Shown here piece after piece: positions 37,663 through 47,281 of a stretch of DNA of 64,000 bases. The stretch is from an uncultured Oleiphilus sp. (GTDB lineage: Bacteria > Pseudomonadota > Gammaproteobacteria > Pseudomonadales > Oleiphilaceae). Under the pieces are notes generated by a model. That model saw only the letters and a program-made list of their open reading frames with translations. It searched no databases and was not told where the DNA came from. The first letter of the stretch is position 1; the number at the start of each line of letters is the position of its first letter. A program made the translations under genes and the position numbers. The stretch covers positions 62,001 through 126,000 of the forward strand of contig CAJWBE010000005.1 in assembly GCA_913020045.1 (NCBI GenBank), read 5' to 3'.

Positions 37663-38958
37663 CTATGCGGAATGCGAAAAGACCGTTTCCGCAGGGCCTT
37701 GTTGTTCTTCGGAGCTGATTGTCACCCATCGCTGGGAACTATTCAACAAGGCCTCGGCTTGCGCCAGCAATCCTTTTGCTTCAAGGCGATGAATGTCTTC
37801 AGGAACGCGCTGCCCATCAGTATAGTAAGCAACGCGCAACTGACACTCCATCAAAAAACTTATGCTTTCGCCCAAGCTAACCGCTTCATCCATCTTAGTC
37901 ACGATAACCCCCACCGGATTGATCATTCGATAGTGGTTGTAGTTCGCACACATCACTTGATACTGACCAACGGCGGACATTACTAAGTAAGGCTGGACCC
38001 TATGCGCAGACATTTTTATTTCGTTCAGTTGCTGCGTCCAACACTTATCGTTCGGCATAAGACCCGCCGTATCAACCAACACCAAGCGCTTATCAGACAA
38101 ACGATCCAGTATGGCGTCTAGCGTATTTTGTTCATCAACACTATGCACCGGCACATTAAGAATACGACCAAAAACTTTGAGCTGCTCATGTGCTGCGATT
38201 CGATACCGGTCAGTGGTCACTAGCGCAATGCTGTCCGCTCCAAACTTCATGACGTAACGAGCGGCCATTTTACCAATGGTCATGGTTTTACCGCTTCCAG
38301 TAGGGCCTACCAAGGCAATAACACCACCCTGATCGATAATTTCCCCATATTCGATGGCAATACTTTGTTCGATTTCTTCTTCCGCTTTAGCCCAAGCGCT
38401 ACCAGGCGTTTCTTCTTGACGCACCGCTGCCACCACCTTTTCGCGAAGTGGTTTCGCCAAGCAAATAGACTCTAAACGTTCGGCAACGTGTTTTTGCGCC
38501 GCCGTCATCGTTTCGACTGGTTTAACTGCTGCGGGCGTCACGCTCTGCTGAATCAAACCTCTGAGAGATTCTATCTCTGCTCTCATATCGGTCAATTGAT
38601 CCCAGCCGGCGGGTACTGATTCAGCATTGCCCACTGGCAACTCAGCCACCTTCGCCATCGCTGCCGCTGGCTTTTGATTGCGCTTCACATCCTCTATATG
38701 TTTCTTCGCTCGCCCTAATTCATCCTGCAAACGTATGTGCTTTTGCGCATGCAGACGCGCTACTTTAGTAGGACTTGCTGGAACATCGAGCCCGATTGAT
38801 TGTTGTGCCTTTTCTTCGTCGTAATCTAATGCCGCCACAATCTCAACGCCGCCATCGACCTTCTCATTCGAGAGAATCATTGCATCTGCGCCGAGCTCCT
38901 CCCGAACCATCTTAAGAGCATCTTGCATCGTATTTGAGAAAAATCGTTTAACGTTCAT
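37663..38958 (-). CDS. flhF: Flagellar placement GTPase FlhF
   Basis: SRP-type GTPase that targets flagellum assembly to the pole. It is 431 aa. The basic N-terminus 'MNVKRFFSNTMQDALKMVRE' is typical. A variable linker leads to the NG domain: 'ALVGPTGSGKTMTIGKMA', 'VTTDRYRIAAHEQLKVFGRI', 'VLVDTAGLMPND' and 'VIVTKMDEAVSLG'. It lies after flhA and before fleN. Confidence 0.96.
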   Translation of the reverse strand: MNVKRFFSNTMQDALKMVREELGADAMILSNEKVDGGVEIVAALDYDEEKAQQSIGLDVPASPTKVARLHAQKHIRLQDELGRAKKHIEDVKRNQKPAAAMAKVAELPVGNAESVPAGWDQLTDMRAEIESLRGLIQQSVTPAAVKPVETMTAAQKHVAERLESICLAKPLREKVVAAVRQEETPGSAWAKAEEEIEQSIAIEYGEIIDQGGVIALVGPTGSGKTMTIGKMAARYVMKFGADSIALVTTDRYRIAAHEQLKVFGRILNVPVHSVDEQNTLDAILDRLSDKRLVLVDTAGLMPNDKCWTQQLNEIKMSAHRVQPYLVMSAVGQYQVMCANYNHYRMINPVGVIVTKMDEAVSLGESISFLMECQLRVAYYTDGQRVPEDIHRLEAKGLLAQAEALLNSSQRWVTISSEEQQGPAETVFSHSA

Positions 38959-39026
38959 ATCTATGTCCTACACCTTACTTCTGCGTGCTTCGCCAAAGGC
39001 GACTGCGAGGCACTTGAAGCGCCAAA

Positions 39027-41195
39027 TTATTGACCGACCGTTGCCACAATATTTATCTGCTTGTTGTCTGGTACTTCCTGATAAGACAACACTCTCATCG
39101 CACTAATACTGACCCGAATAAACCTTGCTAACAGCGGCCTCAATGGCGCTGACACCAGCAATATTGCTGGCTGGCCAAGCATTTCTTGTCGCTGGGCTGA
39201 GTCACTCAATGAGCGCTGGAGTGATTCAACTATCTGAGGCTCTAACACCAAGCCCATATCATCCGCAACGCCAGTTTTTTGTGACTGATGCACTGACTTA
39301 AGCAATAGCTGTTCCAAGTCTGGCTCTAGAGTGATAACAGGGATTTCTGCTTCGGCACCACAAAGCGTCTGCGCGATCATACGGCGCAAGGCATGACGAC
39401 AAGACTCCGTTAGCTGCGTCGCATCCGAACTACTTGGCCCCATATTAACAATGGCCTCTGCGATCGAACGCATATCTCTGATGGGCACATCTTCAATCAA
39501 TAAGCTCTGTAAAACCTTCAGCAAAACACTAACGGAAACACAGTTCGGTACTAACTCTTCAGCAAGTTTTGGCGAGCCACGCGTTAGCTGGTCCAACCAC
39601 TGCTGCACTTCTTCATGGCCAATCAACTCATTCGCATGCTTTTGCAAAACCTGATTTAAGTGCGTTGCAACAACCGTGCTTGAATCGACCACTGTATAAC
39701 CTAAGGTCTGCGCGTGATCCTTTTGACTAGACTCAATCCAAATGGCATCCAAACCGAACGCGGGGTCTCTGCCCTCGATACCTTCAACCGTGCCAAATAC
39801 CTGGCCAGGATTAATCGCCAACTCTCTATCTGGATGTATCTCAGCTTCTGCAATATTCACCCCCATCAGCGTAATTCGATAAACGTTTGGCATCAGGTCT
39901 AAGTTGTCGCGAATATGAACCGACGGCATTAAGAACCCTAATTCTTGCGATAATTTTTTTCGAACGCCTTTTATTCGTCCAAGCAACTGACCGCCCTGTG
40001 ATTTATCTACCAAAGGAATCAGCCGATAACCGACTTCCAAGCCAATCACATCAACCGCTGTCACGTCGTCCCAACCTAACTCTGGGGTCGTTCTTTCAGA
40101 CTCACTTGCCGGCGCAGGCAGTGCATCCGCGGCTTGATTGGCGATTGCGTCTTGAAGGCCGGAACTGCCAGATTTTCTGCGCGGCATAGGGCCATCATAA
40201 GACTCAACGGCGGCCTCTTTACGGCGCTTATCAAAGTACCAAGCACCGACCGCAGTTAAGGTACCTAGACCAACAAACGCAACATGCGGCATACCCGGCA
40301 CTAAGCCCATAACAATCAAGATCGCAGAAGCTATGTACAGCGCTTTCGGCTCAACAAACATTTGGTCAAAAATTTGACTCGACATATCCTGAGTGGTGCT
40401 AACCCGTGTCACCATAATGGCGGCAGCGGTCGAAAGCAGCAATGACGGGATCTGAGCGACTAGACCGTCCCCGATCGTAAGCAAAGAATATTTTTCCATC
40501 GCATCAGAAAAGTCCAAACCGTGTTGGACCATACCGATACTCAGCCCGCCAATAATATTGATCGCGAGAATGAGCAAACCCGCAATCGCATCACCACGGA
40601 CAAACTTACTAGCACCGTCCATTGACCCATAGAAGTCAGCCTCTTCAGCAACCTCCTCTCGTCGCTCTTTAGCCGCCTGCTGATCAATAATTCCTGCATT
40701 CAGGTCGGCATCAATTGCCATCTGTTTGCCCGGCATGGCATCCAAGGTAAAGCGCGCGCTCACTTCCGAAACTCGTCCAGCACCTTTGGTCACAACCACA
40801 AAATTGATAATCATCAATATCGCGAAAACCACCAAACCTACGGCATAGTTTCCGCCAATCACAACCTCTCCAAACGCCTCGATAACCTTACCTGCAGCGT
40901 CACCACCTTCGTGACCTTCTAACAACACGACTCGCGTCGATGCAACGTTCAAGGCAAGTCGGAGCAAGGTCGCAACTAACAATACCGTTGGAAAAATCGC
41001 AAACTCCATCGGACGCAACGAATAGATACAAACCAGCAGAACCACGAGCGATAAGGCGATGTTAAAAGTAAATAGTAAGTCTAAGAGAAAGGGAGGGACC
41101 GGCAGAGTCATCATTCCCAGCATGCCAACCAACAGAATGGGGATACCCATGTTGGATTGAACTAATCGGAACTGATTAAGTGTCGCTGTTTGCAT
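39027..41195 (-). CDS. flhA: Flagellar export gate protein FlhA
   Basis: Core membrane protein of the flagellar type III export gate. It is 722 aa, slightly long for the family. About eight membrane helices occupy the first half. The FHIPEP-loop region reads 'KGAGRVSEVSARFTLDAMPG' followed by 'AAKERREEVAEEADFYGSMD', and the cytoplasmic domain follows. A sigma-54-like element lies about 84 bases upstream. Confidence 0.97.
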   Translation of the reverse strand: MQTATLNQFRLVQSNMGIPILLVGMLGMMTLPVPPFLLDLLFTFNIALSLVVLLVCIYSLRPMEFAIFPTVLLVATLLRLALNVASTRVVLLEGHEGGDAAGKVIEAFGEVVIGGNYAVGLVVFAILMIINFVVVTKGAGRVSEVSARFTLDAMPGKQMAIDADLNAGIIDQQAAKERREEVAEEADFYGSMDGASKFVRGDAIAGLLILAINIIGGLSIGMVQHGLDFSDAMEKYSLLTIGDGLVAQIPSLLLSTAAAIMVTRVSTTQDMSSQIFDQMFVEPKALYIASAILIVMGLVPGMPHVAFVGLGTLTAVGAWYFDKRRKEAAVESYDGPMPRRKSGSSGLQDAIANQAADALPAPASESERTTPELGWDDVTAVDVIGLEVGYRLIPLVDKSQGGQLLGRIKGVRKKLSQELGFLMPSVHIRDNLDLMPNVYRITLMGVNIAEAEIHPDRELAINPGQVFGTVEGIEGRDPAFGLDAIWIESSQKDHAQTLGYTVVDSSTVVATHLNQVLQKHANELIGHEEVQQWLDQLTRGSPKLAEELVPNCVSVSVLLKVLQSLLIEDVPIRDMRSIAEAIVNMGPSSSDATQLTESCRHALRRMIAQTLCGAEAEIPVITLEPDLEQLLLKSVHQSQKTGVADDMGLVLEPQIVESLQRSLSDSAQRQEMLGQPAILLVSAPLRPLLARFIRVSISAMRVLSYQEVPDNKQINIVATVGQ

Positions 41196-41278
41196 AAAAA
41201 TATCGCATCGCTTGGTCTTTCAAGAGAACCAAATAAATGACGATATCTCGGCACTTATTTGCTAGTAAACCTAGTTCT

Positions 41279-41294
41279 GCAAGAAGCGCACCGA
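41279..41294 (-). promoter_or_regulatory. Probable sigma-54 promoter of flhA
   Basis: The minus strand reads TCGGTGCGCTTCTTGC: GG and GC are separated by exactly ten bases and the -12 TTGC is intact, but the -24 box departs from TGGCAC. It lies in the 165-bp gap between flhB and flhA. Confidence 0.55.
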
Positions 41295-41360
41295 CATTGG
41301 AAAGCGATAGATAAAAAGATACAGATAAAAGTAAGCGTCAGGCAATTCACTAGCCCAGCA

Positions 41361-42497
41361 TTATTCGTCGCGCTTTAATTCGTCTGGAATAGGCAGATCA
41401 GGCATATTCGGACGCTTGGAAGCACGACGTCTGAATTGCCGAAGTTGAAACACGTAAGCCAGTATCTGAGCGACTGCCATGTAGAGGCCAGAAGGAATCT
41501 CCTGCCCTATTTCAGAATTATAATATACCGCCCGCGCCAGAGCCGGCGCCTCAACAATCTCAACGTCGTTCGCATTTGCAATCTCTCTTATTTTTAAAGC
41601 AATCTGATCGCCGCCTTTGGCTAGCAATATCGGCGCATCATCGCTATCCGGCTTATAACGAAGCGCGACAGAGAAATGCGTTGGGTTGGTGATAACAACA
41701 TCGGCTAAGGGCACATCCTGCATCATACGACGTTGCGACATTTCACGCTGAAGCTGACGTACCTTTGCCTTAACTTCTGGCTTACCTTCAGTATCTTTAT
41801 ACTCGTCGCGTATCTCTTGCTTTGTCATTTTAAGATTTTTCTGATGCTCATATATCTGAAAAGGAACATCGACAATGACGATAACAATCATCGTGCAAGA
41901 CAGCAGAAAAAAGCTCCAGCCGAGTATTCGAGCAGCATGCGCCATCGCAGGGACAGTCGCCTCACGGGATAAGCCTAGCAACTCATCTGTTTGCGTATGT
42001 AAAATAATTAGCGCAAAAAACAATACCACTGCCACTTTCGCGATCGCTTTCGCTAACTCGACTAGAGACTTTAGCGAGAACATACGACCAAGACCTTTGA
42101 TCGGGTTCATTCTGCTGAATTTTGGCGCAACGGCCTTGGCAGACAACAGCCAGCCACCTAAGGCAATAGAGCCCGCAATCGAAGCGATGAAAAGAAATAT
42201 CATCAACGGAGCCAATGCCCCAACGGCCTCAATAGCCGAGTTAGCGAGGTACAAACCCATTTGCTTTTCATCAAAAAGCGCTTCACGCGGCAACGAGAAA
42301 GTACTACGCATAATATCCGTCATAGACTTACCAAGCTGCTCGCCAATTATAAGCAAACCGCCCGTGCCCATCATTAGAATCGTCGCCGTATTCAGCTCTT
42401 TAGAGCGCGCTACTTGCCCCTCATCACGCGCCTTTTCGAGGCGCTTGGGGGTGGGCTCTTCGGTTTTTTCCTGACTGCTGTCGTTGTCTTCAGCCAT
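41361..42497 (-). CDS. flhB: Flagellar export switch protein FlhB
   Basis: Export-gate protein that changes substrate specificity from rod/hook to filament. It is 378 aa. Four membrane helices precede the cytoplasmic domain with the autocleavage site in 'VVITNPTHFSVALRY' (NPTH). The N-terminus 'SQEKTEEPTPKRLEKARDEG' is the family signature. It starts two bases after fliR ends. Confidence 0.97.
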   Translation of the reverse strand: MAEDNDSSQEKTEEPTPKRLEKARDEGQVARSKELNTATILMMGTGGLLIIGEQLGKSMTDIMRSTFSLPREALFDEKQMGLYLANSAIEAVGALAPLMIFLFIASIAGSIALGGWLLSAKAVAPKFSRMNPIKGLGRMFSLKSLVELAKAIAKVAVVLFFALIILHTQTDELLGLSREATVPAMAHAARILGWSFFLLSCTMIVIVIVDVPFQIYEHQKNLKMTKQEIRDEYKDTEGKPEVKAKVRQLQREMSQRRMMQDVPLADVVITNPTHFSVALRYKPDSDDAPILLAKGGDQIALKIREIANANDVEIVEAPALARAVYYNSEIGQEIPSGLYMAVAQILAYVFQLRQFRRRASKRPNMPDLPIPDELKRDE

Positions 42498-42499
42498 AA

Positions 42500-43288
42500 T
42501 CAGCCACCCTGAAGCTCACGCAGATACAAAAACGTTTCTAGACTCAATTTCTCGAACTGAGGCAATAAACCAGGAACACTCACCCAAATAATAAACAGAC
42601 CAAACAACATACCGATCGGGAAACCCAGCGAAAAGACATTCATTTGCGGCGCAGCCCGCGTCATGATGCCAAATGAAAGGTTAACGATCAGCACAGCCGT
42701 AATGACGGGCAATGACAAAATAAGTGCAGAGGCGAACATCCAACTAACGCGCATCACCATTTCCCAAACATGAACTAGGGTGATACTGCCGGGACCAACG
42801 ATCGTTGCCGACACGGGCCAAGTTCGAAAACTCTCGACGATCACCTCAATCATCACCAAGTGCCCGTTCATGGCCAGAAATACTAAGGTAACGCCCACTA
42901 GAAAAATTTGAGATAAAACAGGAACGTTTACGCCATTTGCAGGGTCGACCATAGAGGCGAACCCAAGCCCCATCTGCATCGCAATCATTTGGCCTGCGAC
43001 GACAAATAACTGCATCAACATAACAAACATGAAACCCAGCAAGGAGCCAATTAGAATTTGCTGAAGTGTAATAAACACAGCGTCGACAGACAGCGCTTCA
43101 ACCACAGGAACGGGATCTAATAAAGGAGCGACAATCACAGTAACGGCCAACGCGAGACCCATGCGAATTCGCATAGACACCAAACGCGTCCCAATAATAG
43201 GGATCACCATAAAAAAGCTGCCAATACGGAACAATGGCCACAATAGCTGCCCTAACCAAGCGCCGATCTGGGCATCTGTAAGGATCAC
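42500..43288 (-). CDS. fliR: Flagellar export gate protein FliR
   Basis: 262-aa polytopic membrane protein of the FliPQR export channel. Family blocks include 'PLFRIGSFFMVIPIIGTRLV', 'LLGFMFVMLMQLFVVAGQMI' and 'MTRAAPQMNVFSLGFPI'. It is placed between fliQ and flhB with two-base gaps. Confidence 0.96.
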   Translation of the reverse strand: MILTDAQIGAWLGQLLWPLFRIGSFFMVIPIIGTRLVSMRIRMGLALAVTVIVAPLLDPVPVVEALSVDAVFITLQQILIGSLLGFMFVMLMQLFVVAGQMIAMQMGLGFASMVDPANGVNVPVLSQIFLVGVTLVFLAMNGHLVMIEVIVESFRTWPVSATIVGPGSITLVHVWEMVMRVSWMFASALILSLPVITAVLIVNLSFGIMTRAAPQMNVFSLGFPIGMLFGLFIIWVSVPGLLPQFEKLSLETFLYLRELQGG

Positions 43289-43290
43289 AA

Positions 43291-43560
43291 CTAGCCTAAA
43301 ACTAACGGAATGTTGACGATCAGACCCTGAGTAAAATCAATGATCTTTTGCATCATATAAGGCCCTGCCGCGATGATCATCAGCAAGGTGATAAGCAAAC
43401 GAGGTAAGAAACTAAGTGTCTGCTCATTAATTTGAGTGGCTGCCTGAAAAACACTCACGACAAGACCGACAATCAAACTAGGCGTTAGAATAAGCGCAAC
43501 TAAGGAAACAATTAGCCAAACAGCATCTCTCACTAGCTCCATTGCTACTTCAGGTGTCAT
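43291..43560 (-). CDS. fliQ: Flagellar export gate protein FliQ
   Basis: 89-aa protein with two membrane helices ('AVWLIVSLVALILTPSLIVG' and 'LLITLLMIIAAGPYMMQ'); 'VSVFQAATQINEQTLSFLPR' is the family hallmark between them. It lies between fliP and fliR. Confidence 0.97.
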   Translation of the reverse strand: MTPEVAMELVRDAVWLIVSLVALILTPSLIVGLVVSVFQAATQINEQTLSFLPRLLITLLMIIAAGPYMMQKIIDFTQGLIVNIPLVLG

Positions 43561-43594
43561 TATTTACTACCCCGCTCGCTACAAAGAATTGGCA

Positions 43595-44335
43595 TCAAAC
43601 ATTAAAGCTCGCCGCCAGCGTTCCCATTATTAGAGCCCAACCATCAATCAAAACAAAAAACATAATCTTAAACGGTAACGAAATAATAATCGGCGACAAC
43701 ATCATCATACCCATTGCCATCAGTACACTCGCCACAACCATATCGATAACAAGAAATGGCAGGAATAACATAAAGCCAATTTGAAAGGCTGTCTTAAGCT
43801 CACTCGTGACAAACGCCGGCATCAACACCCAAAACGATAAGTTTTCTGGGCTATCTGCTGTCTGCCCCGAAATCCGCAAGAACAAGGCAATATCATCCTC
43901 CCGCGTCTGACCTAACATGAACTCTCGAAACGGCAGGCTCGCCTTTTCAACCGCTTCAAGAGGCTTCAATTCCTCGTTGATATAGGGCTGTATCGCTGTT
44001 TGATTCACTTTTTCTATCACCGGCGACATGATAAAAATCGTCAGGAACAAAGTTAACCCTAGGATGATTTGATTCGAAGGCGTCTGCTGCAAACCGAGCG
44101 CCTGCCTTAGGATAGAAAACACGATGATGATGCGCGTAAATGACGTCATCATCATCAACATCGCGGGCAAAAAAGTCAGCGCCGTCATAAGCGCCATGAT
44201 TTGAAGCGTCACTGAATATGACTGAGAGCCATCTTCATTAGTGACCAACTGTAAAGCAGGTATTCCCGTATCGGCCGCCATTACAAAGGAAACAGGCGAA
44301 ACTAATAGTAGAGTAAACCAAACAAACCTATGCAT
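43595..44335 (-). CDS. fliP: Flagellar export gate protein FliP
   Basis: Forms the export channel with FliQ and FliR. It is 246 aa with start ATG 44335 ('[20 protein letters not shown]', a cleavable signal sequence as is usual for FliP). The track's 34 extra residues lie inside fliO and are rejected. Blocks: '[20 protein letters not shown]', '[15 protein letters not shown]' and '[20 protein letters not shown]'. It overlaps the fliO stop by eight bases. Confidence 0.96.
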   Translation of the reverse strand: MHRFVWFTLLLVSPVSFVMAADTGIPALQLVTNEDGSQSYSVTLQIMALMTALTFLPAMLMMMTSFTRIIIVFSILRQALGLQQTPSNQIILGLTLFLTIFIMSPVIEKVNQTAIQPYINEELKPLEAVEKASLPFREFMLGQTREDDIALFLRISGQTADSPENLSFWVLMPAFVTSELKTAFQIGFMLFLPFLVIDMVVASVLMAMGMMMLSPIIISLPFKIMFFVLIDGWALIMGTLAASFNV

Positions 44336-44834
44336 CCTCCGACTCCAAACTTGGAGGCTTGCCGTCAAAGGCCTGCTTAAGCGTGTCAGAAAACGACGAT
44401 TTCGAAGCAGCATTCGCAACAACAACCGGGGCATCAAATGTGTGCAGCTGATTAATCGAGTTTGCAGTCACACCAATCAATAGCTGAGTCCCTTTTACAT
44501 CAATTAGCGCTATCTTTTCGCGGCTACCCACTGACATGGCAGAAAGTACCTGAATATCTCTCCCGCCCATCCCTGAAATACTACCGAAACGCTTGGCGAA
44601 CCAAGCCATCAATAAGATCAACGCAACCATACCAAGCAGCGTTAGGATAACAACCGGCCAGCTTGATGCCTCGGAAATCGAAACTTTGCTCGCTTCAGCC
44701 ACTGCGGTAACACCCGCCTTAGCAGTTTGAGCCGTCTCGCTTTCTGAAGCCCAAAGCGGCGAACTGATAGCAACACCAAATGCCATTGCAACAAAACCGG
44801 CAGACCAAGTTATTCTGCGGCGAACCTCGCTCAC
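44328..44834 (-). CDS. fliO: Flagellar assembly protein FliO
   Basis: Helps assemble the FliPQR complex. It is 168 aa with an N-terminal hydrophobic stretch, a second membrane helix ('[20 protein letters not shown]') and a small cytoplasmic domain ('[20 protein letters not shown]'). Its GTG start overlaps the fliN stop (TAGTG) and its end overlaps fliP. Confidence 0.9.
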   Translation of the reverse strand: MSEVRRRITWSAGFVAMAFGVAISSPLWASESETAQTAKAGVTAVAEASKVSISEASSWPVVILTLLGMVALILLMAWFAKRFGSISGMGGRDIQVLSAMSVGSREKIALIDVKGTQLLIGVTANSINQLHTFDAPVVVANAASKSSFSDTLKQAFDGKPPSLESEDA

Positions 44835-45364
44835 TAGTTCAGCCGCCTAATACGCTCGCTTGGGCTAACAACGTCTGTTAACCGAATACCAAACTTTTCA
44901 TTCACCATCACAACCTCACCATGCGCGATGAGAGTGCCGTTAACGAGAACGTCGAGAGGTTCTCCCGCCAATCGGTCCAACTCAATGACAGAGCCCTGAT
45001 TGAGCTGCAGCAAGTTACGGATGGGAATAGAGGTATTACCCACTTCCATCGAAATCGTGACCGGTATATCAAGAATGACGTCAAGGTCTGGCGTTGCTCC
45101 GCCCTCGCCCAATCCAGCTACAGCTTGAGCCGGTGCACCGGCGCTGAAGTTTTCTAAAGGAGCAGCTTCAATATCATCAGCCGCTGCGCCCCCTCCCTCA
45201 CCTAAAGCATCAGCTTCAGCCATAGCGGCGGCCCACTCGTCTTCAGCGCCGCTTTCTTCTGCGGATTCCTCTGAATCACCGGACTCTTGCATAGCCTCTT
45301 CCCACTCCGATGCGAGTTTCTCGTCTTCACTTTGGCCTGCGCCATTTTCTTCGTCTTCACTCAT
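44834..45364 (-). CDS. fliN: Flagellar motor switch protein FliN
   Basis: C-ring protein of 176 aa. An acidic N-terminal extension of about 95 residues ('EEAMQESGDSEESAEE') precedes the SpoA domain 'LDVILDIPVTISMEVGNTSI', with 'VIELDRLAGEPLDVLVNG' and 'GEVVMVNEKFGIRLTDV'. It is longer than E. coli FliN (137 aa), as in pseudomonads. It overlaps fliM by eight bases. Confidence 0.96.
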   Translation of the reverse strand: MSEDEENGAGQSEDEKLASEWEEAMQESGDSEESAEESGAEDEWAAAMAEADALGEGGGAAADDIEAAPLENFSAGAPAQAVAGLGEGGATPDLDVILDIPVTISMEVGNTSIPIRNLLQLNQGSVIELDRLAGEPLDVLVNGTLIAHGEVVMVNEKFGIRLTDVVSPSERIRRLN

Positions 45365-46352
45365 CGTCTTCTACCACGCTAGCTATAGAGTTCGTTCTTT
45401 GAATTTTATTGCATAACTGCAGCGCTAAAGCGCCATTTCTCTGCCCCAACTTAGCGGTAAACATCGGCACTCTGCTCGCCGTCACCGTCACCTCATCAGG
45501 TAGTTCGATAGGAATCACATCCCCTGCCTTAATACCCTGCACATCGCGCAGTGAGATCGTGTTCTCCAGGATTGTGGCATTGAGCTTCACTGGGGCCTCT
45601 AAAAGGTCTTTCTTTAAAGTATTGACCCAACGCTCATCAACATCATCGACATCACTCTGCACGCCAGCATCTAGCAACTCTCGAATAGGTTCGACAGTTG
45701 AATAGGGAATCGCCATGTGCAAATCACCACCACCGCCATCGAGCTCAATATGAAACGTACTTACGACGATCACTTCGCTTGGGCTAACAATATTCGCCAT
45801 TGCTGGGTTCACTTCAGAGTTGATATATTCAAAATTTAATTTGAATACGGCGCTCCACGCCTCCTCCATATCTGTGAACACTTGCTCCAAAACCATCTGA
45901 ACAACGCGGTTTTCAGTCGGCGTAAATTCGCGACCTTCGATCTTGGCATGCCGCCCGTCGCCACCAAAGAAATTGTCCACCAGCTTAAACACCAGTTTGG
46001 CATCAAAAATAAATAACCCTGCACCACGAAGAGGTCGAAACTTAACAATATTCAAACTGGTCGGGACATACAGCGTATGGATGTACTCACCGAACTTCAT
46101 GATCTGTACGCCACCCGTTGAAACATCTGCGTTTCGGCGCAACAGGTTAAACAGGCTAATACGGGTGTAACGAGCAAAGCGCTCATTGATCATCTCTAAC
46201 GTCGGCATACGCCCACGAACAATCCGATCCTGACTTGCTAAATCATAGGAACGTATGCCTTCCTCATCAGCATCGTCTTCGGTATCTATATCACCGTCAT
46301 CGACCCCGTGGAGTAACGCATCTATCTCGTCTTGTGATAATAAGTCTTGCAC
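45357..46352 (-). CDS. fliM: Flagellar motor switch protein FliM
   Basis: C-ring protein that receives CheY-P. It is 331 aa. The N-terminal CheY-P-binding peptide is 'LLSQDEIDALLHGVDDGD', the middle CheC-like domain has 'RFARYTRISLFNLLRRNADV', and a SpoA domain is at the C-terminus. It overlaps fliN, giving coupled translation of C-ring parts. Confidence 0.97.
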   Translation of the reverse strand: MQDLLSQDEIDALLHGVDDGDIDTEDDADEEGIRSYDLASQDRIVRGRMPTLEMINERFARYTRISLFNLLRRNADVSTGGVQIMKFGEYIHTLYVPTSLNIVKFRPLRGAGLFIFDAKLVFKLVDNFFGGDGRHAKIEGREFTPTENRVVQMVLEQVFTDMEEAWSAVFKLNFEYINSEVNPAMANIVSPSEVIVVSTFHIELDGGGGDLHMAIPYSTVEPIRELLDAGVQSDVDDVDERWVNTLKKDLLEAPVKLNATILENTISLRDVQGIKAGDVIPIELPDEVTVTASRVPMFTAKLGQRNGALALQLCNKIQRTNSIASVVEDDE

Positions 46353-46439
46353 AGCTATGACCTGCTTAAATCATGAATCACGCTGGAGTGCCTTTCGCCG
46401 ATCGAAAACTCAGCGATCAGTACACCCCACCCTCGTACC

Positions 46440-46952
46440 TTACTGCAGCACGAAATTTGTAAAAAATACGCTCTCAACTAACGCCTCACCTTCACCCTCT
46501 AGCACTTCATTAATGGTGGCTAGGGACTGATCCCTTAACGCGCTTTTACCTTCTGGCGTCTGAATTACGTCGAAATCCTGACTACTGTAGAGCGTGTTAA
46601 TTTTTGATTTAATAAACGGTAAATGATGCTCTACAGCACTAATCGCTGCTTCATCACGACTAGACACAGAAACATGAATCTGCATATAGCGCTGCCTGCC
46701 ACCTTCGTTAAAGGTGATTAAAAATGCCGGTTGCAAATCAAGGTAAATAGCAGGCACTTTGGCCTCTACCACTTCCTCAGCGGCCGCTTCAGCGCCTTCT
46801 GAGTCATCGCCGCCCATCAAAAAAAGAGTCACACCGACCGCAATTCCAATGGCGACAAGCGCTATACCTGCGATAATAATAATCTTCTTTTTACCAGGCT
46901 TACTTTCGCCCTCTTCGCTTTGCTCTTGGTCTTTCTTCTCTTCTTCAGCCAC
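46440..46952 (-). CDS. fliL: Flagellar basal body-associated protein FliL
   Basis: Stator-associated inner-membrane protein, about 170 aa. A short charged cytoplasmic part leads to a membrane helix ('IIIIAGIALVAIGIAVGVTLFLM') and a periplasmic domain ('YLDLQPAFLITFNEGGRQRY', 'LEGEGEALVESVFFTNFVLQ'). GTG 46952 ('VAEEEKKD') is preferred to the track's TTG, as FliL proteins usually begin this way. A sigma-54 element lies just upstream. Confidence 0.92.
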   Translation of the reverse strand: MAEEEKKDQEQSEEGESKPGKKKIIIIAGIALVAIGIAVGVTLFLMGGDDSEGAEAAAEEVVEAKVPAIYLDLQPAFLITFNEGGRQRYMQIHVSVSSRDEAAISAVEHHLPFIKSKINTLYSSQDFDVIQTPEGKSALRDQSLATINEVLEGEGEALVESVFFTNFVLQ

Positions 46953-47281
46953 GTCAAATTCCCGTCGTAATCTCAACTTTATGTGAAGCTACAATAGCTT
47001 CAGCAAACACCATGCCAAACACTCGAAAACCAGTCGAACCCCCTATTAACAAAGAGCTCAACGCTAGTTCTGCGAAGCGTAACATTTTCAGGGAAACGGA
47101 GGGGGATTATGTCGAAAATTTATAGGTCGGAGCGCGCGGCTTGGCCACGCTCTTATAGGGTTAGTTACTTTAGGAGGGAATCTCAACATAATGACAAAGA
47201 GTTGAATATCCTATCGCTGCCTAACGAGTAAAAAGAGAGATCAGGCCCCGAGCTAAATACCGGAGTCCTTCAAGATTTCAG
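46953..47281. other. Spacer between fliK and fliL
   Basis: About 330 bases. It holds the sigma-54 element of fliL (47003-47018) and a GC-rich imperfect hairpin, GAGCG...CGCTC, near 47130-47152 with no T-run. Nothing else is recognised; fliK ends just to the right. Confidence 0.5.
47003..47018 (-). promoter_or_regulatory. Sigma-54 promoter of the fliL operon
   Basis: The minus strand reads TTGGCATGGTGTTTGC: TGGCA and TTGC, with GG and GC ten bases apart. It would start the fliLMNOPQR-flhB transcript about 40 bases before the fliL GTG. Confidence 0.8.

Noticed and set aside
44336-44437. Upstream 34-codon extension of FliP in the ORF track
   Set aside because: It lies within fliO and would bury the FliP signal sequence.
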